64,000 nucleotides of DNA, from contig CM063114.1 in NCBI GenBank assembly GCA_031841125.1, forward strand, positions 40,507,574-40,571,573. The letters are read 5' to 3'. This stretch comes from Acanthococcus lagerstroemiae. Lineage: Eukaryota; Arthropoda; Insecta; Hemiptera; Eriococcidae. A program made the translations under genes and the position numbers. Below, one piece after another: positions 1-11,650 of the stretch. Below the pieces are notes generated by a model. It searched no databases and was not told where the DNA came from. It saw only the letters and a list, made by a program, of their open reading frames with translations. The stretch's first letter is position 1, and the number at the start of each line of letters is the position of its first letter.

Positions 1-43
1 GATGTCATCGACTTTGTTCTCGTCAAAGGACTACTCACTGACT

Positions 44-1474
44 GTACGACATTTTCCCGAATGGCATTTCCCCGAACAACAAAATTCCGGAATAATTCCA
101 TACGGCGGAAGGCGATACGACTGCTATACGTCTGTAGGGGTTAATTCACTTCCATGAAAATTATGCAGTATGGTAATACCGTCAAGTATTCACCCTGTAG
201 TATTAAAATGAGTACAAGATGCCAGCAGAGATAACTGAGAATAAGATGCACCTCGAGGGGTACGTGTACGTGCGATCGCGCGTAGCAAAAGGCAGAGCGT
301 ATTGGGATTGTAGAAAAGTTCGCGGAAAAGAGTGTACAGCTCGTGCGAGAACGAGTGATGCCGCGGCTGGTCAACCCGTCGTGATATTCAAAGGTCCAAA
401 CGAGTCACAGCAAAGTCATCCTCCCAATCAGGAGGAGAACGCTGCAGAGAGACTGACGACTGTAAAGAAACGGAAGCACGAGAACATTCAGAGCAACCGA
501 CGGCAGGGGTATGTATCACCTGCAGTCTTCAGCCAATTACCGTCACAACCAGTGCTCGTGAAAACGTTACAGAGTTCGCCGAAAGGAACTACAGCGAATC
601 CGACTAAGCTGTCGGCTACTGGGAAAGTACCTGAGAGGTACCTACCACAGAACGTTACTGGGGAAGCTGTTCTTACTGGCCTGAAGACAGACTGTCGGGT
701 GAAGAGGAGGACGAAGAAGAAGATGATCGTCCGGAATCACTACGAGTACTAATTTTTGCCACCCGCAAAAACATGGAACTCTTGTGAGACAGTTCTGTGT
801 GGTTCTTAGACGGAACTTTCAAGACAGCGTTCAATATATTCGCGCAGATATTTACATTCATTGGCCTCTGTAAACAGACCGTTGCGGATGAAGAGGTTGT
901 GGCAATTCCACTCATGTATGCGTTCTTCACTAGTAAGGAAACAAAGCGCTACAAAGAAGTCTTGGAGGTTGTAAAAGAAGCTATGGAGCGATACCGAATC
1001 GAACCACGTGCACTCGTTAAAATCATGACCGATTTCGAATTAGCGATAGCCAATGCTGCAACTAAAGTATTCCCTACAGTACTTGTATCTTGTTCCTACT
1101 TTCATTTCGGCCAGGGCGCGTACATCATCGAGTACAGGCTGCCGGGCTGCAGGAGCAGTACAACGATCCTCTTGATTGCACTTTGAAGAAGTATACTCAT
1201 ATGCTTCTCGCATTGGCATTCGTCCCAGTTCCAGACGTTGGAAATGCTTTCATTGCCCTCCGAAGAGAATGCCCAGCCGAGCTACATGGTGTATACGATA
1301 ACTTCAAAGAAGTCTACATTAATGGGAAGCCAGCGAGAGGACGTCGACGAGCCACAGCACCGCGCTGTTTTAACGAAGTCGCACTGCACAAATAACATAA
1401 GCTGTTTTCGGGAAGAATAACATTCGGGAAAATTTCCATTCGGGCAAACGGGTTTTGGGAAAATGTCGTGGTAC
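44..1474 (+). mobile_element. MULE-type DNA transposon remnant with FLYWCH protein
   Basis: Both ends carry related inverted sequence: GACATTTTCCC with a following CGAATGGCATTTCC-like stretch at 48-80, and its reverse complement at about 1415-1467. A GTAC lies at each outer edge (44-47 and 1471-1474). Between them lie FLYWCH and MULE transposase coding segments in three frames. I found no convincing 8-10 bp target duplication. Element identity follows from protein motifs plus inverted ends; the exact termini are inferred. Confidence 0.6.
219..1395 (+). pseudogene. FLYWCH zinc finger / MULE transposase, frameshifted
   Basis: Three consecutive reading frames together resemble one transposase. 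219-752 begins with a FLYWCH-type zinc finger: GYVYV, then YWDC at residues 28-31, Cys39 followed by TARART, and His67 in a QQSHPP context. The usual first histidine of the H-x-H pair is replaced by Gln. 797-1186 holds the MULE transposase core: DGTFK with the first catalytic Asp (residue 5), DFE with the second acidic residue (residue 79), and a CSYFHFGQ motif typical of this family. The frame then shifts near 1110-1135, and the same protein appears to continue to 1395 (VQAAGLQEQY, DVGNAFIALRRECP). The family cuts and pastes DNA in the nucleus. Two frame breaks mean this copy is dead. FLYWCH-MULE fusions are common in insects, so domestication is possible elsewhere but not here. Confidence 0.75.
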
Positions 1475-2259
1475 CCTACCCATTCATCACTTCCAGCTCC
1501 AATGCTTAGCAAATCTCAGCTCTGACCATGTAACCTGTTATGGTGACATACTTGAGCGCTCCTGTGCTAATCCCACGCTCATCTTTACTAGCGAATAAAA
1601 CTACCAGTTGACGCACATATTGAATACTTGACTTTTTTGCTTTGTACTAAAGTTGCCTTTGAAAATATCTTTTAGGGACCAGTATTTCGACCATGCTTTT
1701 GTTATTCATATATGTATTTACTTCATTTTCAATTTGGTTTTCGAAAGCTATTTCTTGGCCTAGGTAAGTTCCCTCCTCTACAATTTCGCGAAAAAATTTT
1801 GATTGGAGATAGCTAGAGCGAAATGGTTTGAAATTTTGGATAGAGGAAACAATTTTGAATAAGACTGTCTCCTCACCCGGAAAAAAAAAAAAATCGCCCC
1901 AAAAAAGACATGACGTGTATGGAGAAATTTTCAAAATTTGAAAAAATCAAAATCTTCTAGTTAAAGACTGTTTTTCACTCAATTTTTCGCGCTGAGTTCG
2001 AATTCGGTGTTCAAATTTGGCGGTGACGCTCGATATCTTTTCCGTCTACTGGAAGTTTCTCTTTTCCCAATGTTTTCGAAAGGATTTTGGTTTTTTGAGT
2101 ATTTATTATTAGTCCTGCTTTTTTGCTTTATCTGTTTAGGTCTTTTAACATTTCCTTTAGTTCGTTTAGTGTTTTTCGCTATCTATTGAATGAAATATAA
2201 AGAAACTCAAACACGGTGCATTCAACGCTATCCTATCTTTGTTCTGACTTACAATTGGA
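1475..2259. other. Intergenic AT-rich DNA, no supported gene
   Basis: Short ORFs here have no recognisable motif. Poly-A/poly-T runs and a purine-rich patch near 1878-1905 are the only structure I see. Confidence 0.6.
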
Positions 2260-3553
2260 AGTTTGTAGCAGGTCCATTCTCAGCATCGCGATGGTTTCTC
2301 GCCGGTTTCAGGAAAATGGCTTAGACGTGGCTGCCCAGAAGACAGAAGCCGTCCTTTTTCACAGGCGGAAAGGGAGCAGGCCATAGACATTTGACCTAGC
2401 ATTCCTACAGCCCCGGATGGTGTACTTGGGAATGACGGTGGACAACGAGCTGTGTTGGAAACCGCATCACCGTATAACGGCAGAGAAAGCAGAGCGGACA
2501 CTGAAAGCGTTGCGTCAGCTTATGCCGAACCTCCAGGGGCCGAGTGAGAGTCGAAGAAGACTGTATTCGACAGTAATCCACTCGGTTCTTCTCTATGGGG
2601 CCCCCAACTGGGCACCAGTCGTGGCACTCCGCGAGAACAGAGAAGACATAGGAAGGGTCTAGCGGGCTACGGCACTACGCATAATCTGCGCATATAGAAC
2701 CGCCTCGTATGAGACGACTCTTGTACTAGCTCGAATGCCTCCTACTGATCTGCTGGCTAGGGAGAGCGCTATTCTTTATCATCGCTTCCAGAACCCCCCA
2801 CCAGCTGATAGAAAAAAGAACGAGTAAAGGAGAAGATTAAGAGAGAAGTCCGGTGGCAAACAATTCAAGAGTGAGTGGCTCGCCTCCAAGAGACCACCCA
2901 TGGCCGCTGGACACTGATGCTAGTACACGATCTCAATGCATGGCTTTCGCGGCGGTATGGTGAACTGACGTACCATCTTAGACAAATGCTCACCGGGCAT
3001 GGGTGCTTCAATGGTTATCTGAACCGTTGGAACAAGGTACCCAGCCAGTGCTCGCATTGTACAGCAGAGGTTGATGACGCGCAGCATACCATTTTTTGCT
3101 GCACTGCGGGGAACGACGCACGAGCAGCGCTCGAGGCATCTGTCGGCAGCCACATTACTCCCGAGACGATGGTTGAAGTGATGCTGGCCAGCTCGCAGAA
3201 CTGGTCAGCGATGATCCAATTCGCCGGCACAGTGATGCGGGCCAAGGAGGATGTCGAACACGTGAGACAGCAGATAGCATCCGCGCAGCTCACGCAATCC
3301 ACGCAGCAAGTTTTGAGCGACGAGGACTCCCCATAAGTAGGGAAAGTTCCCTCATTGGACGGTCGGCTCTGCAGCTGAATCCCGTCGCCGTGTCCGAGAA
3401 GAATACTGAAAGGTGATACTAGGATGCGGCGGCAATAAGGGCGAGGACGGACATGACGACGACAGTGGAACCGCGAATAGGGAAGCGTGCGCTGTCATTA
3501 GGGGTAAAGAAGAAAAGAAAAAGAAAGAGAGAGAAAAAGAGAATAAAAAAAAC
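2260..3553 (+). mobile_element. R1-like non-LTR retrotransposon, 5'-truncated, dead
   Basis: The element begins inside the reverse transcriptase after the catalytic YADD box, runs to the C-terminal zinc knuckle, and is followed by a GC-richer 3' UTR (3337-3500) and an A/G-rich tail ending near 3553. The tail differs from the R1-like copies at 10.7, 30.7 and 38-40 kb, which have no A-tail, so this is a separate subfamily. No target duplication was found. Confidence 0.75.
2278..3336 (+). pseudogene. R1-like reverse transcriptase C-terminal half
   Basis: The frame from about 2278 reads AAQKTEAVLFHRRKGSRP, the post-YADD RT segment, then meets a stop. It continues as MVYLGMTVDNELCWKPH (2417-2662), matching the KYLGLWFDGKLSF thumb segment of the intact element at 38.7 kb. 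After a stop at 2660-2662 the same frame reads TALRIICAYRTASYETT. The last part, 2875-3336, has GHGCFNGYLNRW followed by the zinc knuckle CSHCTAEVDDAQHTIFCC. The family copies its RNA into DNA at a nicked target. The endonuclease and catalytic palm are missing, and several stops or frame changes show it is inactive. Confidence 0.8.
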
Positions 3554-3669
3554 ATTACTCTGAGCTAAAAACCTGATTTTCGTCCCTATCGCTGAAGCAG
3601 GGGAACTTCCAAGATTTGAGGTACACAGAAAGATTGATCCTCAGACATATGAGGCGGTTAGGCACATAA

Positions 3670-4130
3670 CACTACTGAACAAAATGAAATTTTTTGTTTG
3701 CACAACGCATTTAAGGAGGTGATTCTTGAGTACTTTTCAACGCTGAATACAGTGCCGTCGGCCGTTTTTCTCTATCACGTCTAGTTTTTCTGATCAAAAA
3801 CTATAAAAAATTCAACTAAATGTGTTCACAAAGAGGTTTAGGAACTGAATGTGGTCATACTGATTCGTGTTGTTGTGTGTTGCGGTCGTGTGTTGTGGTG
3901 TGTACTTCGTCTGTTTGTTTTCTGTTATCGTGGTCTGATAACACTGATAATATCAGTCAGTGGTACCGCTTATTCCAATGCAAAAACAAAATGGAAACGA
4001 ATTTCAGTCGTTCAGAACTCTAAATTGTGACGTGATAGAGAAAAATGGGTCGCAGTATCGTGTTCAGCGTTGAAAAGTACCTCAGAATCACCTGTCGAAA
4101 TGCATTGTGCAAAATAGTTGTTCAGTAGTG
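3670..4130. mobile_element. PIF/Harbinger-type MITE with ~110-bp inverted ends
   Basis: The left arm (3670-3787, starting CACTACTGAAC) is the imperfect reverse complement of the right arm (4024-4130, ending GTTCAGTAGTG). The arms also share TACTTTTCAACGCTGAA and TTTTTCTCTATCACGTC. TAA flanks both ends (3667-3669 and 4131-4133), the 3-bp duplication expected for PIF/Harbinger. No transposase is encoded; the small Cys/Ser-rich ORF in the loop is not credible. Confidence 0.75.
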
Positions 4131-4133
4131 TAA

Positions 4134-5319
4134 TCAGCCAGACAGAAAAACAAATAAACAAAGAGAAGCTTCATATCCAAATAGCCACCAATCGAGCTTA
4201 AAGACTCCAAGACAAAAATACAACGAACAAAAAGGAAGCTACCTTGGAGGAGGTAAGTCTCTCCAGCAACAGGCCTAAGAATGTGGGTACGATTGTTAAA
4301 ACTTGTCAAGAATTTATTGCAATTCATTAAAATGCTGAGGTCCGTGAAACCTTTTTAAGGCACTATCAGAACTTCTCAGAGTTCTGTCTGGATTGTTAAG
4401 GCTCAGAATTCTGTTGAAACACTTTTAGATCTTTTTGGAATAGGTCAAAACTTTCAACGAGTAATTCTTGTAAACCTGAATTCGGACATTCTACAATATT
4501 CCGTTAAATTGGGGGAAAAACAAGAAACAAGACGTTTGTCATTATTTAGAATTTAGAACATGATACCTGTAACCGTGTAACTGAGAAATTATCGGACCTT
4601 CTATCTCTTAAAAACTAACCGCCCTTGTGGAAGTTGTTGGGAAGAAGCGCATAGGCATCACCAGACTTCTTTCCAAGGAAGAAGAGGGACAAAGTCCTTC
4701 TTTTGTGACAATTCAGGGAAACGAATGTACCCTTCAATTGAGCCTAAGAGAGTCGGTTCCTTCCTCACGTACAATTCGAAAAGCGAATAATATTGAAAAA
4801 TGCTTTGAAATGATTGCGCGTTCCACTCACGAATACGTACTAAAACAAAGGTGGGGGGGGGATATAATTTTTCCATCCAACAAAAGTCATTTCTAGCAAA
4901 CCGGGAAATGAGAGATGCTGAGGTCTCACTTCCCATTACTTCTTCAGTATGTCCTTCGCTTCATCACTGGGCTCATGTTAAATTTCGCTATCACAAGAAA
5001 ATACTTATTTGAGGATATTACCCAAGCCCTGTTAACGCCTGTATCAAGAAGTATCTCTAGGGGTTAAATTTTGGTAACTCAAACTTAGCAACTCTGAGCC
5101 AGCAAGTCAAAATGAAGGAAAATAAAAGAAAGAGTGCTTCAAGTTTGCCAACTAAGAACCGACTGTACAAACTTCGAAATTTTTTTCTAGCATCCAGTCT
5201 CGTTCGCAGTTTCAATTAACTCATCTAACGAACAGTGTAATATATTGTAGACGGATTTCGACCTCTAAAACGTTACAGTAACGGCAATAAAGTTAATTGA
5301 ATCGCATTTTACGTGAATT
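4134..5319. other. Intergenic, degenerate short repeats
   Basis: 4330-4470 holds a decayed repeat of the form AGAACTTCTCAGAGTTCTG, a class also seen near 18.7, 34.2, 53.4 and 60.3 kb. ORFs at 4627-4936 overlap on both strands and have no family signature. Confidence 0.5.
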
Positions 5320-5577
5320 TTACCATTGTGTCTCATTCGATAAATACCGAATTCGTCGTCTGCGGGGCATATACCACACAAAATATGAACCGGCTAACGC
5401 CCACAATATTCCGGCCAAAAGTGAAATTTTGTAATCTATAGCGAACTCTACCGACGTTTCCCAGCACCATCGAGCACATTCAGCGAGCTCTCGAGTGAAG
5501 TTACGCAAATACACGACGAATAGTAGCACCCTCTCACTCATGCGGACCAAAATAATTCGAGTACTTTTTCGTCTCGA
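5320..5577 (-). CDS. Candidate last exon: small single-pass membrane protein
   Basis: On the minus strand a 3' splice-site-like GGCTTTAG precedes an open frame of 85 codons ending in TAA. It has one clear hydrophobic helix (roughly ISLLAGILWALAGSYFVWYM) followed at once by the basic cluster PRRRRIR, a positive-inside arrangement placing a short tail in the cytosol. The upstream part is rich in Cys, Trp and Glu (FTRELAECARWCWETSVEF) and has its own second hydrophobic patch (VLLFVVYL). Phase matches the 5801-5977 exon across a 223-nt intron, giving about 137 residues. The polypyrimidine tract is weak, so this may instead be an independent 65-residue ORF starting at MSERV. I recognise no family. 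Confidence 0.35.
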   Translation of the reverse strand, partial: SRRKSTRIILVRMSERVLLFVVYLRNFTRELAECARWCWETSVEFAIDYKISLLAGILWALAGSYFVWYMPRRRRIRYLSNETQW

Positions 5578-5800
5578 CTAAAGCCAGCAACTTTTTCAAT
5601 TAGCATTAAGCATGCCCGATCTTGTTCGGAGTGTGCTTAATTCCACAACAATATTTCGGATGCCACCGTAGGTACCGGAGTCGAGAGATCGATATATTTA
5701 AATTCTCATCATAAGCGGTTGAAAATTTAGTGTAGTACGAACTCACTCAACGAAATTTACGACGCTAAACGAGATTATATGTTTGCACTGTCGCACTCAC

Positions 5801-5977
5801 CTTAGATGGAGCCGGAGGTAACCTTAATTTGTACTTGATGATGAACGACGGCAGCGTCAGCGTGGGTTTCTGTAATTCCTTCGAGCTGGCCATTTTGTCG
5901 GCGGCGGAGGAGGGTTTCTCCAGCATGCAGAGGGTGGAGAACGTCTTCGAATCCATTACTTCGAATCACAGGTTAAG
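5801..5977 (-). CDS. Candidate coding exon with canonical splice sites
   Basis: On the minus strand a strong acceptor (TTTCATTCTCTTTCTAG) ends at 5978 and a strong donor (CATCTAAG followed by GTGAGTGCG) begins at 5800. The exon has 21 nt of leader, then ATG at 5956 in the context GTAATGG, and exactly 52 codons to the donor (phase 0). The peptide begins MDSKTFSTLCMLEKPSSAAD and is Lys/Ser/Pro-rich, with no signal peptide and no motif I know. It is the best evidence in the window for a host gene. An upstream noncoding exon is implied by the acceptor. The 5320-5577 exon is its natural continuation. Confidence 0.45.
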
Positions 5978-8900
5978 CTAGAAAGAGAATGAAATCAATT
6001 TTTAATACGAAGCTCGAAACCCGAACAATAAAAATAAGTTGGTGAACTATACAATGCAGATATCTGAGGGATTGCAAAGATCCTCGAGATCGGTTTAGAC
6101 GTCATCTTTAACTGCAATTCGAAGTGGTGCACTCGCATAAGGAGTATCAAATTCGTCAGTGACACTTGAATATAAAGTTAAAGTATGCAAATGTGATTCA
6201 GGTTTAAATATTTTGTCGAGATGGAATTCAAAAGTGCTAAACAGAAAAGAGATACACACGATTGATGTACAAAGTATATCTGTGGTCTTTCACGTGACTG
6301 TATTGCATTTTACTAATAGGGGAGCGATGAATATTTCCCATCAAGATGGAAATGGAAGGTTTTGCTTTCAAAGGAAATTTTACTACAGAGATGTCCGATA
6401 TGATATACCCAGTCAACATAAATGAGGAAATTCGAAGATAAAATGAAGGGACAAGCATTCAGTAATTCAGTGCAAAATAAAATAAAATGCGAAGGGCATA
6501 AGACAATAATGTAATTTTTTGCGGGCATATTCGGCTCCTTAAGAAACAAATAAGTGTAAATTGAAGTATTTTCTAAATCATTATAGTAAATGAAAGGAAT
6601 AAGTTTTAAGCAAGGGCAGAACTAGAGCGACAACTTTGGGGGGGGGAAGCCCCACCGCGTAAAATACCTTTATGAAAATTCAAACATCGTAGCCCCCTCC
6701 CCCTAAAAAAAAAAACGATAAAATCAGATTTTCTTCTCTGTAATACTTCCTTTGTAAGAAAAAAAAGCACATCATAAAAATTAATAATAGCGATACTCGT
6801 ATAAATTTACATTTTTCATTTAAGGGGGCTATCCACTCTCAGCCCTAAATAAGTTTCAAGATCCTACCAATAGTGGTCAATTTCTAATAATTTAATCGAA
6901 TAGTGTAACCTTTCTCTTTTTGTCCTGAAATTGAGTGATCAAAGTAATGGTTAGAACAATGTATTATAAAACAACCAAAACGCGTTTACAGTCCTGCGAA
7001 ATGCACGGCTGTACACTAATATATTTTATCAGGAGTACACGAATCTACTCATAAGGCAATACTGAGAAAAAATCATGCCTCATGGAATTTGTTTAAAAAT
7101 AGGACATACATACATAAAAGCGTCAACGCAAGAGGCCAGATAATCTAGAACTGAGACACTCGCGGAAAAAAACAAGAGAGGAAAGTCCCCCCACCAACTA
7201 CCATACCACCTCCAGAATAAATAACCACGTGAATTGCGTAGTTAAAATTCCAATGATATCTCAGGAACAGGTATTGATATGATTCCAATATTTGGAAGAA
7301 CAGAGAATCCCAATTCCTTCCATATTTTTCAATTCTGAGAAGATAAACGATGTGTAATACTCGTAAGTTAGGTATTTTATGTGCGAATTGTGCTACAGAC
7401 AACTAATAGTGAAATTCGTAATTTTTACAGGATCTGAACTGGTTTGAGTTAACATATTACATCCAGATGTTATGTTCCAGTTTTTATAGATTTGTACTCG
7501 TAATCTGGCTGCCTCCAAAGTACACCATTGCTTTGTTTATGCATTCATTTACTGTCTTACAAGTAGAAAGAGTTTGTTATTGTGAGACAGAGGAGGGCAT
7601 GAAATCTCACTGGGTAGGAAAAACATATGATTTGGCCATAATTCAACTATTGGGGAATGAGGTAGCAGTAAATGCTGATATATATAGGGCAAGGGATTGT
7701 GGGGAAGGGTGGGGTAGGGACGTGGTGCCCGTGTCTGCTGCGTCCAACACCATTCTAACTGAAATTATCCATACTGTAATAAAAATATAAGATAAAACTG
7801 AAAAACAACTTTCTCAAAGAATTTGCCCCTTTGAACAATACCATAGACAATTGTTCATGCACGTGACTAACTTTAGTTGCCTATTAATTACACTGTATAT
7901 CTACTGTGAAAACCAATGATTCTAAGGCCATAAGGCACAGCTCAGGAAGTATACTTTGAATTAGACAAATCAGATTCTTATTTCCAAAAGTATTTCACAC
8001 AGACTTTGAAGGGAATGAAAAATATGAAACTGCTTGATTGGTCAAAAAATGAGAGAGATGCAGCATTTTAAAAACACACTGTAAGAAAAAACTGAAAAAA
8101 TTAATTTAGTTGTTAGTGACCACATTCCTGCACTTTGTGCACAAATATTAAATCGTCGACTCCAGTTTTCAATTTCAGACGTTATGCATCGCGAAATTTT
8201 ACGGCGATGGCAGGGGAGAGGGAAGAGCAGGGGGGTAATAGCACCCAATTTTTTTCCCCTAGAACTATGAGCTCTATTTCGAAAATCGCTCAGTGCAAAA
8301 ATGTTCCTCGTGAAATTTACACACGAAATACTACAATCTATCCATCACAGATAATACCAAATTGCAGTAAAATGGCGTTGCGCTACCCCCCCCCCCCCAG
8401 TTTGAGCTTTATTTCATGCGAAGTGTATCTTAGCGCTAAAACGTATCCCCTATCTTAATCACCCCCACTTACTTGAATCCTGGGTACAGCCCTGATAGAT
8501 GCAATTCTCGATCTTGGTAGATCAACTTCATCATACAGTTTATTACAATGTGGTACAGAATTCAAGGAACGTGTTTCTTTTTGCAAACGAAGAGAGGGTG
8601 AAAATTACTGTAAATCTGAAGACTGCTATTCAGAAAACAACTTTCCCAATGTAACGAAAGCTGACACTTTGATGAGCATAACTGAAGCTAGTATATGGTG
8701 GTTTACAAATATTCAGGTTACGACTCCCTGAGATGCCGCGGGGATAGGAGTTATAACGATATCAAAACCGACTCAAGTGATACGTACATGTGCAGGTAAA
8801 TTTGAATGTTGAAATGAGAGTATTTTCAATACACAATTTGAATTTTTGGTGTCTGATTTGGCCCCTCAGTAGAATCGGATGCGATATTCAATGACAGCGA

Positions 8901-10087
8901 CTGACAGAAACTTGTTTTGAATTTTCAAGTCTGACGCAATTGTACTCATTGCAACTCGTAATTCAACCCATTGTGTAGCACAGGAGGGAGAAATTTCAAT
9001 TTTCTACGAATTCAAATTGCCGTTGATACCTGTTTTCCAATAATGTGCATTGACGCCCACGTCACTTGCAATTCAAAAATAGAGATTACGTTTGAGGTTC
9101 GGGAGTAGATAAATTTTTATGATCTCCTGAGAAAATTGCACCTCGCCACTGTACAGGTAGTTACTTATTTACTGCGAGCCGATTCAAGCATCCTTTCAAA
9201 AAAGAAGACCGGGCATTACGTTTTATGCCCTGTAACCTGTATGACTGTGGGTTTTGTCGTCCCAATTCTTTTATAATACAACCAAGCTGTTCTATTTCTG
9301 AAAGATAATTCCAAACTGTAAAACTTTCGTCTGGAATTAATTTACCAGAGCGAGGAAGGTAAACAGTTTTATTCTGCGCCATTATTTTATAATTGCACAA
9401 GACTACCGAGTAAAATTAGTTTTTCCGTCGACTTATGATACAAAAGTTGATAATAATCCGTTGTATATTTTCAAAGCAACCGAAAACGCAGTCATTATGA
9501 GAAAGTCATGAATAGCGAAATTAAGTTTACATCATTCCTTTAGTTGATGGCTCTTGAATTTTTCCGTGCTAACTTAGTTTGACGAGAACATCTCTTTTAT
9601 TAATAACTGAGCTACTTCAGGGTGTTCGTGAGTCTGCTTACCCTAATTTTAATGTAGGCAACGTCTAACATGAACGATTGATTTTTTTGAGAATTTGGAA
9701 ATTGTATTTCCATCTGAACGGAATATTGAAAAAAAAGAAAAAAACCCTCAGAGCAGGGATCACCAATTAGTTTCATTGCGGGTCCGTTCACAACAAATAT
9801 AAATCTGTCGCGGTCCGTTTAGTAGATGATAACTAGCAACCAAGATTTAAAATGTCAATGAATAAATAAAACCAAAAGAAATCAGAATACTTTGTTTACT
9901 ATTAAGGATACATCAGTAGAAAGGACTACACTTGAGGACAAAATGCCTACCCCAACATTATAGCCCCACCTCCGTGACATTATGTGGGTGTATCTATAGT
10001 ATGTACCATCCCCACCATTAAATGGCCAGGATGGTTCCAGACCCCTAGCCGCCATTTTCACCTCAAAAGAGAGAGAGTGTGTATTTC
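5978..10087. other. Long AT-rich intergenic or intronic stretch
   Basis: No ORF has a recognisable motif. Possible hAT-like single ends occur: AGGGCAGAACTAG at 6612, a reverse-complement CAGGGCTGTACCCAGG at 8479-8494, and CAGAGCAGGGATCACC near 9751. I could not find partners or target duplications. If the 5.8 kb exon is real, part of this is its upstream intron. Confidence 0.4.
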
Positions 10088-10326
10088 ATATGCTCAATTT
10101 AGTATCTAAAATGCTTGATTTAGTACTAAAAATGCTTGATTTACTGTTAGGTATGCTCGATTTAGTATTTGAAATGCGCGTTTTACTATTTTGTATGCTC
10201 GATTTAGTATCAAAAATGCGCGATTTAGTGTTAAAAATGCTGAATTTATTATTAAAATGCGTGATATATATTAAAAATGTGGGATTTTATACTCGAAATG
10301 CGCAATTTATATTTTGTATGCTCGAC
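10088..10326 (+). repeat. 21-bp minisatellite, ~11 units
   Basis: Diverged units resemble ATGCTCGATTTAGTATTAAAA, with ATGC recurring every 20-21 bases. The period is a multiple of three, so one frame stays open and reads as a Met-Leu-Asp-Leu heptad. That ORF is a by-product, not a gene. Confidence 0.8.
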
Positions 10327-10646
10327 TATTTCTCTCTCTCTTCTTCTTAATCAATTTCAACTAAATAGCTGATATTAACTATGTAATTCGGGAAAAAAGT
10401 AGAGGTTGTAAAAAATATAATATATCTAGGCCAGAATGTAACATTCAAAAACAGAAGTAAGGAAGAAATTGAGCGTAGAATATCCATTGCGTGGAAGAAA
10501 TCCTAGTGGTTAAAATATCTGATAAGAGGCCCCTTTTCTATTAAAGACAAAATAAAAATCATGGATGCTTGCGTTTTTCCTTCCATAACATACAAATCAC
10601 AAACTCGGGCCATAGCTAAGAAAGAAGAAAATATGATAAGAACAAC

Positions 10647-10660
10647 AACTAGATGGGATG
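10647..10660. repeat. 14-bp target-site duplication, left copy
   Basis: AACTAGATGGGATG is repeated exactly at 11537-11550. Fourteen bases is the length classically associated with R1 insertions. It encodes the TRWD part of the interrupted RTE protein. Confidence 0.9.
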
Positions 10661-11536
10661 GTGTTGTGGGACGTATGGCGATGCACGCATGCCAAAGTGG
10701 CCCCTGAGACACCGCACCCCCGGCACCGGAAACTACCCTTTCGGGCATCGCATCAGTACCGAGGGGAACGCTTTGGGGCCGGGCCCGAGCCCCCATTTCT
10801 CCTGGCCGGAACGGTGCGCGCGTCCTGCCAGGGCCACCACGGGGTTCCCTACTGACCGAGGTCCGCGCTCCCAGAGCACTCGCCTGGAAATTTCAGGTCC
10901 CCCGCAGCCGGACGCGCTGCCTCTTCCTCTTCACTCACTCATCGTGTGAGACTCTTCCAAGCTCCAGCCCTTGCACTGCGGGCGAGCTCTGCTCCAGCCC
11001 TGGTGCTACGGGCGAGCTTCGCTGGATGGTATCCGCCGCCGCAGTAGCAGCAGCAACATCCGCTTCTCCTCCTTGCGTCCTTTGTCTCGACCACTCAGCC
11101 TCCATCTTCCGTCGCATGATGGCCGAAACGAAACCCGACACCCAGTTCCAACCGCTTCGGCTCCTCAACAACTCCGGGACCAGGGTGTCCGGCGCAAGAC
11201 GGTCGATCACGCCGTCTCCGGGATCGATCGTGACCGCCCCGCGCCTCTCCTCCTCCCAGGCGTCGCACTGGAACAGCGTATGCCACGGCGTGTCCTTCTC
11301 TCCGCTTGCACAATGGATGCACTCGGCGCTCTCCGCCAAACCCATCCGGTGCAGGTACGAGCCGAAACAACCGTGTCCGCTCAAGACCTGGGTTAGGTGG
11401 AAGTTCAGGCTTCCGTGCTTCCTACCTAACCACAGGTCGAGCTCGCCGATCAGCTCCCGAGTCCACTCGCCTTTCGAAGACTGGGCGAGCCTCTCCGTCC
11501 ATCGCTGAAGCGTGGTCAGCTGAATGCCACGCTTCG
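10661..11536 (-). mobile_element. R1-like LINE 3' end, 5'-truncated
   Basis: The insertion lies exactly between the 14-bp duplications and contains the C-terminal coding part (11536 to about 10935) and a ~275-bp 3' UTR. The UTR end (GGGTGCGGTGTCTCAGGGGC, CATGCGTGCATCGCCATACG, CCCACAACAC) recurs at 30.9, 39.9 and 63.3 kb. There is no poly-A tail. Confidence 0.9.
10935..11536 (-). pseudogene. R1-like ORF2 C-terminal region
   Basis: The fragment begins near RGIQLTTLQRWTERLAQSSK and closely follows the intact element at 38-39.6 kb: LNFHLTQVLSGHGCFGSYLH, then a C-x2-C...H-x4-C knuckle (CIHCASGEKDTPWHTLFQC), then APDTLVPELL and an Ala/Ser-rich tail ending VSHDE. It is open, but the reverse transcriptase core is absent. 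The apparent upstream extension of the frame to 11663 is antisense RTE sequence, not part of this protein. The fragment cannot mobilise itself. Confidence 0.8.
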
Positions 11537-11650
11537 AACTAGATGGGATGATGACATTGTAAAGATCATTGGAGGAAATAAACTCTATCATAGGGTAGCA
11601 TATTACCGGAGTGAATGGAGCAGGCTGAGGGACGCCTGCAACCCCGTGAC

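Noticed and set aside
8200..8494. hAT MITE ending CAGGGCTGTACCCAGG
   Set aside because: Only one end is recognisable; I found no inverted partner or 8-bp duplication.
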